Assembly: GCA_964503475.1 (NCBI GenBank)
Contig: CAZCZU010000050.1
Coordinates: 1 to 15,321 of the forward strand
Direction: 5' to 3'
Length of the DNA stretch: 15,321 nt
Source: CAZCZU01 sp964503475
Lineage (GTDB): Bacteria > Pseudomonadota > Zetaproteobacteria > Mariprofundales > Mariprofundaceae
Part shown: piece after piece, positions 6,732 through 14,461 of the stretch
Numbering within the stretch: the stretch's first letter is position 1
Layout: each line of letters opens with the position of its first letter
Position numbers and translations under genes: made by a program
Notes under the pieces: generated by a model
What the model saw: only the letters and a program-made list of their open reading frames with translations
Told to the model about the DNA's origin: nothing
Databases searched by the model: none

Positions 6732-7698
6732 TCAAGTCGCTTGCCCTGATGGTACACGAAGGGTTTGCGGTAAACCGCTTTATTTCCTTTGGCGGTGANN
6801 NNNNNNNNNNNNNNNNNNNNNNNNNNNNNNNNNNNNNNNNNNNNNNNNNNNNNNNNNNNNNNNNNNNNNNNNNNNNNNNNNNNNNNNNNNNNNNNNNNCC
6901 CTGATGGTACACGAAGGGTTTGCGGTAAACCGCTTTATTTCCTTTGGCGGTGACTGTGCCTGTGTAAAAGTAAATCCATTCCGGCAGCTTACTGGATGCT
7001 TCCTGCCATATTTTTTCCTGGTCTATCTTTAGACAACTATCACTCAGTGTAGCAGGATGAGCAAAATACCACGCCTCCCCCTCTCCGAGCCATTGAGGCT
7101 TCAATGATTCCAAGACTCTCCTTGGCATGTCCACCGTGAGTACCGCCGCCTCAACAGGTTTGTGATCAAGAACACTGATAAATTCACATTTGTTATCAGA
7201 CTCAAGATAATCATACCAACCGTGTGTTACTTTTTTATGGGCCGATACATCGACACCGTAACCAGCCATCGCTTTAGAATAGGCAGAATAAATGATCTCG
7301 GCAAACTTTTGACCAGCCTCGTCTTCGTTCGACGCCATATCTTTCGGCATCCATGCAATTATTTTTGGATGGCGAACCTCGGAGTCTGCAGGACCGGAAA
7401 GCAACGAGGAAGCAACATCAACCCCTATACTTGTCGTGGAAATCGCAGATCCCAGTGCGCTTCGCGCCGCCATGCCTGCGGCTCCATTGGCTACGGCATA
7501 GGCTAACGTGCCGGATGACTTATACACGGGTTCGGAATCTTTCAGGAATCTCTCAGCCGTGCTCGGCCCAAGAGCAGCCGACATGACATTCAATGCTTCG
7601 GATTTATTCTGGTCATATACGGCCACATGTTTGCCGGAGCAGCCGGTGAGCGCGATAGCGAATAGGGCTGCCGTACTGAACAAGAGCTTGAAATTCAT
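6713..7698 (-). CDS. Outer-membrane lipoprotein of unknown function (coding frame split by an assembly gap)
   Basis: Begins at the ATG at 7698 (minus strand), preceded by an AAGGAG ribosome site. The N-terminus is a lipoprotein signal with lipobox LTGC (Cys20). Ser at +2 predicts outer-membrane sorting. About residues 64-101 are Gly/Ala/Ser-rich and hydrophobic (AVANGAAGMAARSALGSA and onward), followed by a soluble part with PKIIAWMPKDMA, GWYDYLESDN and an aromatic GEAWYFAHPATL section. The frame enters 100 Ns after Gln266. If the two identical 55-base flanks are merged, it continues in frame as GKRLEFIMPQ and stops at TAA 6713-6715, giving 276 residues. I do not recognise the family. The glycine-rich membrane-like stretch in an outer-membrane lipoprotein within a tra region recalls TraT-type surface exclusion proteins, but I see no clear sequence match. 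It is opposite to the tra genes and follows the nuclease gene on the same strand. Confidence 0.75.
6744..6798. repeat. Left copy of the 55-bp sequence duplicated across the scaffold gap
   Basis: These 55 bases, ending directly at the first N, are identical to 6899-6953, which begin directly after the last N. Two contig ends sharing exactly one short word are what a k-mer assembler leaves when it does not join overlapping contigs. This is probably one genomic copy. Confidence 0.9.
6799..6898. other. Assembly gap of 100 Ns, probably spurious
   Basis: A run of exactly 100 unknown bases, a common placeholder for a gap of unknown size. It interrupts the lipoprotein gene. Because the flanks are the same 55 bases and merging them restores a clean reading frame and stop, the real sequence most likely has no missing DNA here. 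Confidence 0.95.
6899..6953. repeat. Right copy of the 55-bp sequence duplicated across the scaffold gap
   Basis: Identical to 6744-6798. It encodes part of the lipoprotein C-terminus on the minus strand (VTAKGNKAVYRKPFVYHQ). See the left copy for why this is judged an assembly overlap rather than a biological repeat. Confidence 0.9.
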
Positions 7699-7728
7699 AT
7701 AAACACTCCTTCTTTGCAAAGTACGGGT

Positions 7729-7756
7729 ATCATATCAACTCTGGAAAAAATGCAAG
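7729..7756 (-). promoter_or_regulatory. Candidate promoter of the lipoprotein gene
   Basis: On the minus strand this reads CTTGCA, a T-rich tract, then TTGATATGAT. TATGAT (7734 to 7729) would be the -10 box, 30 bases before the start codon, with TTG at the other end as a weak -35 element at somewhat short spacing (about 15). The same arrangement, with an identical 10-base TTGATATGAT and the same total length, precedes the nuclease gene. That shared layout makes it more credible than either site alone. Confidence 0.5.
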
Positions 7757-7805
7757 CCTGAGCAAAGAAATTTGGTCAAGAAATCCTGTACAAATTGATC
7801 AACAG

Positions 7806-8471
7806 TCACTTTAACACGGCACAATCAACGATGTGGTCACGGAGATCGTCGCCCTTGATTTTGGCGCGGCTATCATTGGAGTAATACAGGCAACGCTCGA
7901 ATCCTTGAGCTTCATTGTAAATCATCTTCCAATATGCGGCAGGGTAGGCAATACCTGATTTACGGAGTCTTTTAGGACGTTCGCCATACTCAACACCATT
8001 GATCACCGTCACTGTGCCCAACTTAGACGCCATAAGCCGTTCGTACTTCTCAGCCTTGATCCATGTCTTGCGATTGATCCACCTGTACTGAGGGATGATG
8101 TTTGCCATTGAATAGACCGAATGGAGCGCCTGTCTGGAATAATCGAATGATGCGTCAGGGGCAAGGTGCCCACGGTCGGCATGGAACTCGTTATGAGTAT
8201 AGTCGGCTGGATACGTCCGATATTGAGCCGGGATAGCCGTGTCCGGATAAAACCGAGGGCGCTTCTTGATATTGCCGGCATTCACCTTGTCACCATCCAG
8301 CCGGTATCCGACATAACGAGCGCCTTTGGCATTATAATCATAGCAAATTTCATAATAGCCCTTATCCAACACCTGATCGCAATTCCGGTCGTTAATGTAA
8401 TCGCGGATCTCAACACCATAAGCAGACATAGAGAAAAGCAGAATTACCAAGAGGAGGGCAGTGAACTTCAT
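7806..8471 (-). CDS. Secreted DNA/RNA non-specific endonuclease (NUC/NucA-Serratia type)
   Basis: A 221-residue nuclease of the beta-beta-alpha-metal DNA/RNA non-specific family, cutting DNA and RNA with a metal ion. The start at 8471 has a good AAGGAG site and gives a signal peptide of about 19 residues (ending SAYG), so it acts in the periplasm or outside the cell. The signature ADRGHLAPDASF is at 98-109, with general base His102 and Arg100. MANIIPQ follows at 122-128, then N133 (metal ligand) and E141 in WINRKTWIKAE. By alignment from memory to Serratia nuclease H89, N119 and E127, the spacing is conserved, so the enzyme should be active. There are cysteines at 31, 43, 194 and 217. It lies upstream of the lipoprotein gene on the same strand, between traN and traF. 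A similar secreted nuclease carried by Campylobacter elements blocks natural transformation; a comparable role here is inference. Confidence 0.9.
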   Translation of the reverse strand: MKFTALLLVILLFSMSAYGVEIRDYINDRNCDQVLDKGYYEICYDYNAKGARYVGYRLDGDKVNAGNIKKRPRFYPDTAIPAQYRTYPADYTHNEFHADRGHLAPDASFDYSRQALHSVYSMANIIPQYRWINRKTWIKAEKYERLMASKLGTVTVINGVEYGERPKRLRKSGIAYPAAYWKMIYNEAQGFERCLYYSNDSRAKIKGDDLRDHIVDCAVLK

Positions 8472-8500
8472 ACGAGACTCCTTGTTCCGTTGTTGCACAA

Positions 8501-8528
8501 ATCATATCAAACAGGTGAAAAACACAAG
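8501..8528 (-). promoter_or_regulatory. Candidate promoter of the nuclease gene
   Basis: On the minus strand this reads CTTGTG, a T-rich tract, then TTGATATGAT, ending 29 bases before the nuclease ATG. It matches the element before the lipoprotein gene in length, ends and -10 box. The region 8472-8615 between the nuclease and traF shows no equally good promoter pointing toward traF. Confidence 0.5.
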
Positions 8529-8615
8529 AGTCCAGCCGGTGAGGTTGGCAAAAAGACGAGAAAACACCCTTGTTTCACCGAAACGGCGCATATCTCCATC
8601 TGCATAATCGAGGCG

Positions 8616-9662
8616 ATGAAAAAGCCCTCTCTTATGACACTGCTACTGGCAATTGCAGCCACAGCCATTTCAACACCACCTGCGTCCTACGCGGACACTG
8701 GGGCAACGCGCTCGGGAGAAAAAGCTATCGAACGAGGGGTGGCTTCCGATCAATCCTTCTTTGGACGGCATCGAGAGGGCTGGTTTTTCTACAACGAAAA
8801 GATTGATCCAGAAAAGAAGAAGGAAAAGAAGCTGGAGCCCAGACCTGAGCAGCAGGCCAGGCAGGAACCTCCAAAAGAAGAGATGACCCCGGAAAAGAGA
8901 TACAGCGGGCCTCCACCGTTGTCGGCGGCCTGGTTAAAAGTGAATCTGCCAAAATATCTCAACGCTGCCCTGGACAATCCAAGCCCGGAAAATGTGCGGA
9001 CATACCTTCTGCTGCAGAAATTGTCTCTGGACAAATCCACGAAGTTTAGCGAAATGGCCCAGCGGGTCAGCCTGACAGATCCAATGTTGGATGAGGTAAC
9101 GCGCCGCCCGCTGGCTACATCCGGCACTCACATTGCAGGGGCCATTGCACGGAAAAAATCAGAGGCGTTGCTGACGGATATGGCGAAGAGCATGGGCCTG
9201 TTTGTTTATTACTCGAGGAACTGCCCATATTGCGGCCTGACAGGGGCGCTGGTGAGCGCATACAAGCGTCTTTATGGATTTACTGTGCTTCCTATCTCAC
9301 TGGATGGATCGGCCCCGCCAGAGGGGTTCCCGCTGGATAGCGGCTGGCGTGTAAACAACGGACAGGCAGAGAAAATGAAGGTGGCTGCATCACCGGCAAT
9401 TTATCTCGTCAATGTCGAGAAAAACGATTTTATCAGTGTAGCGCAGGGCTCATCCATTTCGATGGAAGAAATGAAGCAGCGCGTGTTACTTGCGGCCCTG
9501 CAAAAACATTGGATCACCGACGACCAGTACAAGAGCGCCCTGCCCAACAACAATGTACCTCTCCTGACAGACAGCGGGGGAGAGTGGGTGGCAACAGATC
9601 CTCACGGGTTCGTCAATCAATCAGAAATAGTGAAATTGTTTGAAGGTGGTATGGTGGAATGA
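8616..9662 (+). CDS. traF: TraF, thioredoxin-fold periplasmic conjugation protein with CPYC motif
   Basis: TraF is a periplasmic F-type protein needed for pilus assembly. The ATG at 8616 gives a signal peptide of about 25 residues (MKKPSL..., ending ASYADT). The longer upstream open frame is antisense to the nuclease and was rejected. After a charged, Lys/Glu/Pro-rich linker (about residues 63-95) comes the family region: YSGPPPLSAAWLKVNLPKYL, an LLLQKL helix block, and VYYSRNCPYCGLTGALV with Cys203-Pro-Tyr-Cys206, then a thioredoxin-like end containing a cis-Pro-like AASPAIYLVN. F plasmid TraF lacks the CxxC pair, whereas this one keeps it, so redox activity is plausible, for example on cysteine-rich TraN. 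Product length is 348 residues, longer than F TraF. The ribosome site is weak (GAGG only two bases from the ATG). The gene overlaps traH by ATGA. Confidence 0.9.
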   Translation: MKKPSLMTLLLAIAATAISTPPASYADTGATRSGEKAIERGVASDQSFFGRHREGWFFYNEKIDPEKKKEKKLEPRPEQQARQEPPKEEMTPEKRYSGPPPLSAAWLKVNLPKYLNAALDNPSPENVRTYLLLQKLSLDKSTKFSEMAQRVSLTDPMLDEVTRRPLATSGTHIAGAIARKKSEALLTDMAKSMGLFVYYSRNCPYCGLTGALVSAYKRLYGFTVLPISLDGSAPPEGFPLDSGWRVNNGQAEKMKVAASPAIYLVNVEKNDFISVAQGSSISMEEMKQRVLLAALQKHWITDDQYKSALPNNNVPLLTDSGGEWVATDPHGFVNQSEIVKLFEGGMVE

Positions 9663-11143
9663 GCACTCTTAAGATGTGGCGTATAGCCGGGAGTATAGCC
9701 GGGATCTTGGCAGGAGCGATGATGCTTGCTCCGACAATGGCAAGTGCCAATTTGCAACAGCAGATGAATTCCATGTTTGGCTCATTGGTCAATACCACAA
9801 GTCCACAGGCATACAAAGGACAGCGAATGGGCGCGTTCTTTGGCGGCAGTGCCTACGTCCGAAACAAGATCGTAAACACAAACATCATCGGTTTCGTTCC
9901 TCCCCACATCTCGGCTGGTTGTGGCGGCATAGATATGTTCGCCGGCTCATTCTCATTCATCAATGCGTCCCAGTTTCAGAATTTGTTACGTTCGATTGCA
10001 AGCAACGCGGCGGGCTACTTTTTCCAGATCGCATTACAGGCCATGTGCCCGACATGTATGGAAGAAATGTCCAAGCTGCAAAAGGCAGTGCAAGGATTAA
10101 ACTCGCTGGCTGGCAACTCCTGCATGCTGGGCAAGGCAATGGTGGATTCCGCTGCAATGGCGGTCATTCCGGGTGACGTGGCACAGAATTCAGTCCTTGG
10201 CAGGGTGCGTGATGCTGCAGCCAAGGATGCAGCGGCAAATACCCCCGCCTTTCAGGATGCGTTTGACTCGTTGTGGCCGCTGGATAACACAAACACGGAG
10301 AACAAGATCTCGGCCACCGATCCGAACTTTTTGAAGAACAATGGCTATATCGGGAATGTAGCATGGATGCTGATGAAGGACTCCGCCGTGGGCTCATGGA
10401 TGTCATTCGGTGATCAGGATATGGAAGAAACAATCATGTCGTTGACCGGCACATTTGTCGCCTATGATGCAAATACAACCGTAGCATCGCCGGGCGGTAC
10501 CGATAAGTCTCTATCGTCCAAGGTGTACGACCCGATTTTGTCGCCGGAAGATCTGGTATATGGAAACAAAAACAGGGTTGAAATTTATCGCTGTGGAGCC
10601 GACCCGGACTGCATGATGCCGACAAAAACAGCGGTCACAAACTTTAAGGATTTCACCACCCGCATCACTGAAATTCTGGTGGGCAACGGAACATCGCCGG
10701 GCATCGTTATGAAATTCGCAAACCCGACAGGACAAGCATATACCCCAACCGAAACGGCATTTATCGAAAATACCCCGGCACCTATTGTTGCCATGATTCG
10801 CAGCCTCGCTCAGCAAGGGGAATTCACGGCAAAGATGTTTGCAGAGAGCCTTGCCCCGTGGATTGCCCGCGAAATGGCGTACCGATTCGCCAGCGAAATG
10901 ATTAGGGCAATGCGTGTAGCGGCGAATCAGGCGAAGCCGGAAATGGAAGATAATGTAAAAGCATACAATACAATACTTGGCGATGTGGCGAGCAAACTGT
11001 TTGAGATGAAGAAGAGTGAGCAGGACACAGATACCAGGTTCCTGCGTGCGCTACAAACTTTCCAGAATGTAAGGCTACAGACTCTTGGTGAAGAGAGGAT
11101 GGCAACCAGAATGCGGCCCGATGCTAATGCGGCCAGCCATTAA
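9659..11143 (+). CDS. traH: TraH, F-type pilus assembly protein
   Basis: TraH is needed for F-pilus assembly and acts in the periplasm or at the outer membrane with TraF, TraU, TraW and TrbI. The protein has 494 residues, close to F TraH (about 458). A signal peptide spans about residues 1-30 (ending ASA before NLQQQM). Family blocks are GAFFGGSAYVRNKIVNTNI, GFVPPHISAGCGGIDMFAGS, FSFINASQFQNLLRSIASNA and QAMCPTCMEEMSKLQ, followed by NSCMLGKA, with conserved cysteines. The C-terminal third is rich in helices with acidic and basic residues, consistent with the coiled-coil tail known for TraH. The start codon overlaps the traF stop (ATGA), so the two are translationally coupled. TraG follows after 18 bases. 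Confidence 0.93.
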   Translation: MSTLKMWRIAGSIAGILAGAMMLAPTMASANLQQQMNSMFGSLVNTTSPQAYKGQRMGAFFGGSAYVRNKIVNTNIIGFVPPHISAGCGGIDMFAGSFSFINASQFQNLLRSIASNAAGYFFQIALQAMCPTCMEEMSKLQKAVQGLNSLAGNSCMLGKAMVDSAAMAVIPGDVAQNSVLGRVRDAAAKDAAANTPAFQDAFDSLWPLDNTNTENKISATDPNFLKNNGYIGNVAWMLMKDSAVGSWMSFGDQDMEETIMSLTGTFVAYDANTTVASPGGTDKSLSSKVYDPILSPEDLVYGNKNRVEIYRCGADPDCMMPTKTAVTNFKDFTTRITEILVGNGTSPGIVMKFANPTGQAYTPTETAFIENTPAPIVAMIRSLAQQGEFTAKMFAESLAPWIAREMAYRFASEMIRAMRVAANQAKPEMEDNVKAYNTILGDVASKLFEMKKSEQDTDTRFLRALQTFQNVRLQTLGEERMATRMRPDANAASH

Positions 11144-11161
11144 ATTAAGGGGCGTAAGCGT

Positions 11162-14100
11162 ATGACATTCGATTTTTATAGCATCGGCGATTCCGCGTTT
11201 CTGGAGCAAATTCTCAACGCCATTGCGGCACTGTCTGGCACAGGCGATATGAAAATGGTTGCGATGATAGGCATGTTGTTTGGCGTGCTTCTGGTCGCTT
11301 TTGAGGCAGTGGTCAATAACCAGAACATAAACTGGATGAAGGCTATTATTGGATGGGTGGTTTACCTACTCATATTTGGCAACACTGCAACGGTAGCAAT
11401 CAATGACCAGTACACAGGTCAAGTGCGACTTGTTGCAAATGTGCCTTTCGGTATCGCCGCAACCGGTTCCTGGGTGTCGGCCATCGGCATCACTCTGACG
11501 GAAAAGTTTGAGCAGGAGTTTTCGCTGCCGCGAATGACATCCGACGGGTTTGCATCGGCGGTTAAACAGTTGCTGTCAGTGCGCGATTTGGAACTCATGG
11601 GGGATGCCGCCAACGGTGGTGCTGCAGGCGTAGATTATCAACGTACCCTGTATAACTATCTGCGTGACTGTACGCTGGTCGGTATAGATATGGGCCTTAT
11701 AGATAAAATAGAGTTTCTCCATACAGACGATGCGCTTACAGCCATGTTGTTTGACAACAACATATACGGCACAAAAACATTTCTGCCCGGCGACGCACTA
11801 CCCGGAGGGACATTCAAGGGATGCCTGGATGCACATGCGGATATAAAGAAAGCAATGAATGATGCTGCTTTCGACACAGCACTCTCCGGACTCATGGCTC
11901 AGCGCATGGGTCTGTCATCGACGGGGCCGGCGAATGCCTACGGAGTGTTGCAAAACGATCTGGATGCACTTGTTGGCGTAGGCAAAGATGCCCGGCTGTA
12001 TGTGCGGAACGCTCTGATCAAGAACCTTGTTCCGAAAGCGGATGTAGGCAAGGCGATTACAGACGGGGACATTGCTGCGGCAACCCTGATTACCCAAGCG
12101 ACAGAACAGCTCCGGGTACAGCATGCAGCAGAGGGCTCGATGTTTATGCGTGTTGTTCATCCGCTTATGACTTTCATGGAAGGATTCGTGTTCGCAATTT
12201 CACCAATTGTAATGTTCCTTGTAGCAAACGGATCAATGGGAATCGGCCTGGCCGGAAAATATCTGATGCTGCTGCTTTGGGTTCAGCTATGGATGCCTGT
12301 CATGGCAATTGTGAATCTGTATCTCAATATGACGGTGCAAGGGAAGATGGCGATATTGTCAACGGGTGCAAATCTTAGCCCGACCTCAATTATGGGGCAG
12401 ATCCAGGCGCATGCGACAATGGCCGACTGGCTCGGAACCGCCGGCATGCTGGCAGCAGCTACACCGGCTTTTGCCATGATGCTGATTTATGGATCGTCGG
12501 TCGCGGCAACACATCTGGCAGGCAGGTTGTCCAGCACGGACACCATAGATGAAAAACAGGTGGCTCCGGATCTTATGAAGAATCAGGGCGTGCTGAATAT
12601 GCAGTCAAGCTACGGCCATAACCTGACTACAGGATTGCTGCAAACCGGAGCGGAAGCGGTAAATCCGTCCGTTGACCTTAAAGCTGGCATGCAAAGCACT
12701 GTACAGTCAGCTCAAAGCAATGTTGAAGCTGCAACAAACCAACTCCAAACCGTTGCCTCCCATTCAACAGGCGTAACGGATAGCCAGGGTCACAGCGTCT
12801 CTGTCGCCGAGTCTCTTGTATCGGGTACGGCCAGCCAATATGCGACATCGGCGCAATATGCCAAAACAATGGCGATGAAAGATATGGAGGGTACAAGCTG
12901 GAGTCAGGATAAAAGGGATGACGTGGCGACCAAAGTTGGGCTAGGCATGGCTTCTGGCAAAGGCTATGTTGCCTCGTTAGAGGGGGCTATTGGAAGTACC
13001 TTTGGCACAACGGATAGTGAATCGGCCAGGCAGGCGCTTGAGAATGCAAGAAGCACAGAGAAGAGCGAGAATGTGTCCGCAACATTTACAGACAAGCTCA
13101 CTCACGATCTCAAAGATGAGGAAGTCAGGAGCGCGATGCACAACGTGTCCGAGTCAGACATGGAGCAATACAGTCGTGCTGCATCCAACCTTTCGACGGC
13201 ACAGAAACAATACTCCAGAGCATCAGCAGCTATGCAGACCTATGGGCAGCGTGGAACGTACAAGTGGACTGACATGGGCAATAAGGTCACCGAAGCGACG
13301 GCCCAAGAGTTGAAGCAGCAGGCGCTATCTGCCGGTGTTGGCGCACAGGCGGAACGATATGCCGACAGAATGTTATCTCAATTTGGAGGTAATAAGGATC
13401 GTGCAATGGCCGTCGGTGCCCAAAGAGCCCTGTATGACAAGGCTCTCGCAACCCACGATGTCGGCTTGATGAACAGAACCATCGGAAATTTTGATAAGCT
13501 GGGTGTAAACGACAATATAGATCAATATCAGGGATTCAATCCTGGTCAATTCGCCGGAGTAGGTCAGAACGCAAATGGCCCTGTTCCGACAGGAAAACTT
13601 GAGAAGCAGGATGCAGCCGGGTTTATGAAGAAAAATGCTCCGGTTGACGGCGAAGGCGCTGTGGACGCACACAATGCTCAACATCAGGCATTGACCAATG
13701 AGCAGGGCGGTGCTTGGCTGGGTCAGCAACGCATGAATAACTCTGATCAGCTCATCAATAAGATGAGAGCCAGGCAGGATAACATGTCAACCGCTGAGGA
13801 AGTGCATAACGGTTTAATGTTAGCAAAAGAAAGCTTTGATCATGCGTTACGCACTTCCTCCACAAGAGTTGAGGGAACTGTTGCGGGAATAACGGCTTTT
13901 GGCTCCGTCATGCTTGATGCGGCAGGGAGAGCTCTTGATGGTGAAAAGGTGGATGTCAACCAGGTGCTCACTGATGGTTTTGCTGCGTTCATGAGAGAGG
14001 GGGCAGGCACGATAAATGAGAAAATGGAGGCAATTCACCAGGGCTTTTACGAAGTTGGAAAGAACCAATATGGTCTAACAGACGCCCAGGCGAAGCTGTA

Positions 14101-14392
14101 TGCCGACTCTGCAATGAGCCCTGTCATGGCAGGATTGAGTGACAAGGGATGGAATGATGTATTGCAGCCAATTATGGGCAAGTATGATTCGCAGGTGGAC
14201 AGCGATCAGCAAGCGGTAGCCAATGAGATTGGCGGTGTGTTCCGTAATACTGACGGAACCACAGACACATCGCGTTCTGTTCCAGCCACTGAGGCTATCG
14301 AGGAGCAAATCAAACTTGCGGCAACCACAGGTGATTCAAGCAGGCTTGGCATGGTTCAGAACTGGAATGGTATCGTTGGTTTAGGGAAGTGA
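11162..14392 (+). CDS. traG: TraG, inner-membrane pilus assembly and mating-pair stabilisation protein
   Basis: TraG acts in F-pilus assembly through its N-terminal membrane part; its C-terminal periplasmic part serves mating-pair stabilisation and, in F, entry exclusion recognition. The protein has 1076 residues, above F TraG (938). The start YSIGDSAFLEQILNAIAAL...GTGD is typical of the family. Membrane segments lie at about 31-51, 62-79, 341-390 (two or more spans) and 422-450. From about 455 to the end the chain is hydrophilic and repetitive in style, rich in Gln, Ser, Ala and Asp (for example MQSSYGHNLTTGLLQTGAEA), with many helix-forming stretches and no visible enzyme motif. AAGGGG at 11147-11152 gives a good ribosome site. 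No traS-like exclusion gene follows; a Fic gene does instead. Confidence 0.92.
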   Translation: MTFDFYSIGDSAFLEQILNAIAALSGTGDMKMVAMIGMLFGVLLVAFEAVVNNQNINWMKAIIGWVVYLLIFGNTATVAINDQYTGQVRLVANVPFGIAATGSWVSAIGITLTEKFEQEFSLPRMTSDGFASAVKQLLSVRDLELMGDAANGGAAGVDYQRTLYNYLRDCTLVGIDMGLIDKIEFLHTDDALTAMLFDNNIYGTKTFLPGDALPGGTFKGCLDAHADIKKAMNDAAFDTALSGLMAQRMGLSSTGPANAYGVLQNDLDALVGVGKDARLYVRNALIKNLVPKADVGKAITDGDIAAATLITQATEQLRVQHAAEGSMFMRVVHPLMTFMEGFVFAISPIVMFLVANGSMGIGLAGKYLMLLLWVQLWMPVMAIVNLYLNMTVQGKMAILSTGANLSPTSIMGQIQAHATMADWLGTAGMLAAATPAFAMMLIYGSSVAATHLAGRLSSTDTIDEKQVAPDLMKNQGVLNMQSSYGHNLTTGLLQTGAEAVNPSVDLKAGMQSTVQSAQSNVEAATNQLQTVASHSTGVTDSQGHSVSVAESLVSGTASQYATSAQYAKTMAMKDMEGTSWSQDKRDDVATKVGLGMASGKGYVASLEGAIGSTFGTTDSESARQALENARSTEKSENVSATFTDKLTHDLKDEEVRSAMHNVSESDMEQYSRAASNLSTAQKQYSRASAAMQTYGQRGTYKWTDMGNKVTEATAQELKQQALSAGVGAQAERYADRMLSQFGGNKDRAMAVGAQRALYDKALATHDVGLMNRTIGNFDKLGVNDNIDQYQGFNPGQFAGVGQNANGPVPTGKLEKQDAAGFMKKNAPVDGEGAVDAHNAQHQALTNEQGGAWLGQQRMNNSDQLINKMRARQDNMSTAEEVHNGLMLAKESFDHALRTSSTRVEGTVAGITAFGSVMLDAAGRALDGEKVDVNQVLTDGFAAFMREGAGTINEKMEAIHQGFYEVGKNQYGLTDAQAKLYADSAMSPVMAGLSDKGWNDVLQPIMGKYDSQVDSDQQAVANEIGGVFRNTDGTTDTSRSVPATEAIEEQIKLAATTGDSSRLGMVQNWNGIVGLGK

Positions 14393-14394
14393 AG

Positions 14395-14431
14395 TGGGAA
14401 GCATATAGATAAAAGTTGATCACACTTCCCA
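14395..14431. other. Inverted repeat in the traG-fic gap
   Basis: TGGGAAG (14395-14401) and CTTCCCA (14425-14431) form a 7-bp inverted repeat with a 23-base loop just after traG. There is no T-tract after it, so it is a poor intrinsic terminator. It could be a regulator site for the following gene. The right arm is part of a 13-base word repeated inside the fic gene. Confidence 0.35.
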
Positions 14432-14435
14432 ACTG
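14423..14435. repeat. 13-bp word CACTTCCCAACTG, first copy
   Basis: The same 13 bases recur at 14583-14595, 160 bases downstream, inside the fic coding region. The first copy lies 27 bases before the proposed fic start. It may be a binding site or chance. Confidence 0.4.
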
Positions 14436-14461
14436 TCTATGATTCTGCTTCATGGGCAGGC

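Noticed and set aside
6744..6953. 55-bp direct repeats as ends of a mobile element or target duplication
   Set aside because: The repeats abut a run of exactly 100 Ns and fall inside a coding frame that is repaired by merging them, which fits an assembly overlap.
7757..7805. AATTTG/CAAATT inverted repeat after the nuclease stop as a terminator
   Set aside because: The stem is only 6 bp of A/T-rich sequence with a loop of about 17 bases and no T-tract.
8166..8615. Upstream extension of the traF frame
   Set aside because: It is antisense to the nuclease coding region, and the signal peptide begins at 8616.
8580..8615. CATAAT at about 8604 as a -10 box for traF
   Set aside because: It lies only a few bases before the start codon and has no -35 partner at usable spacing.
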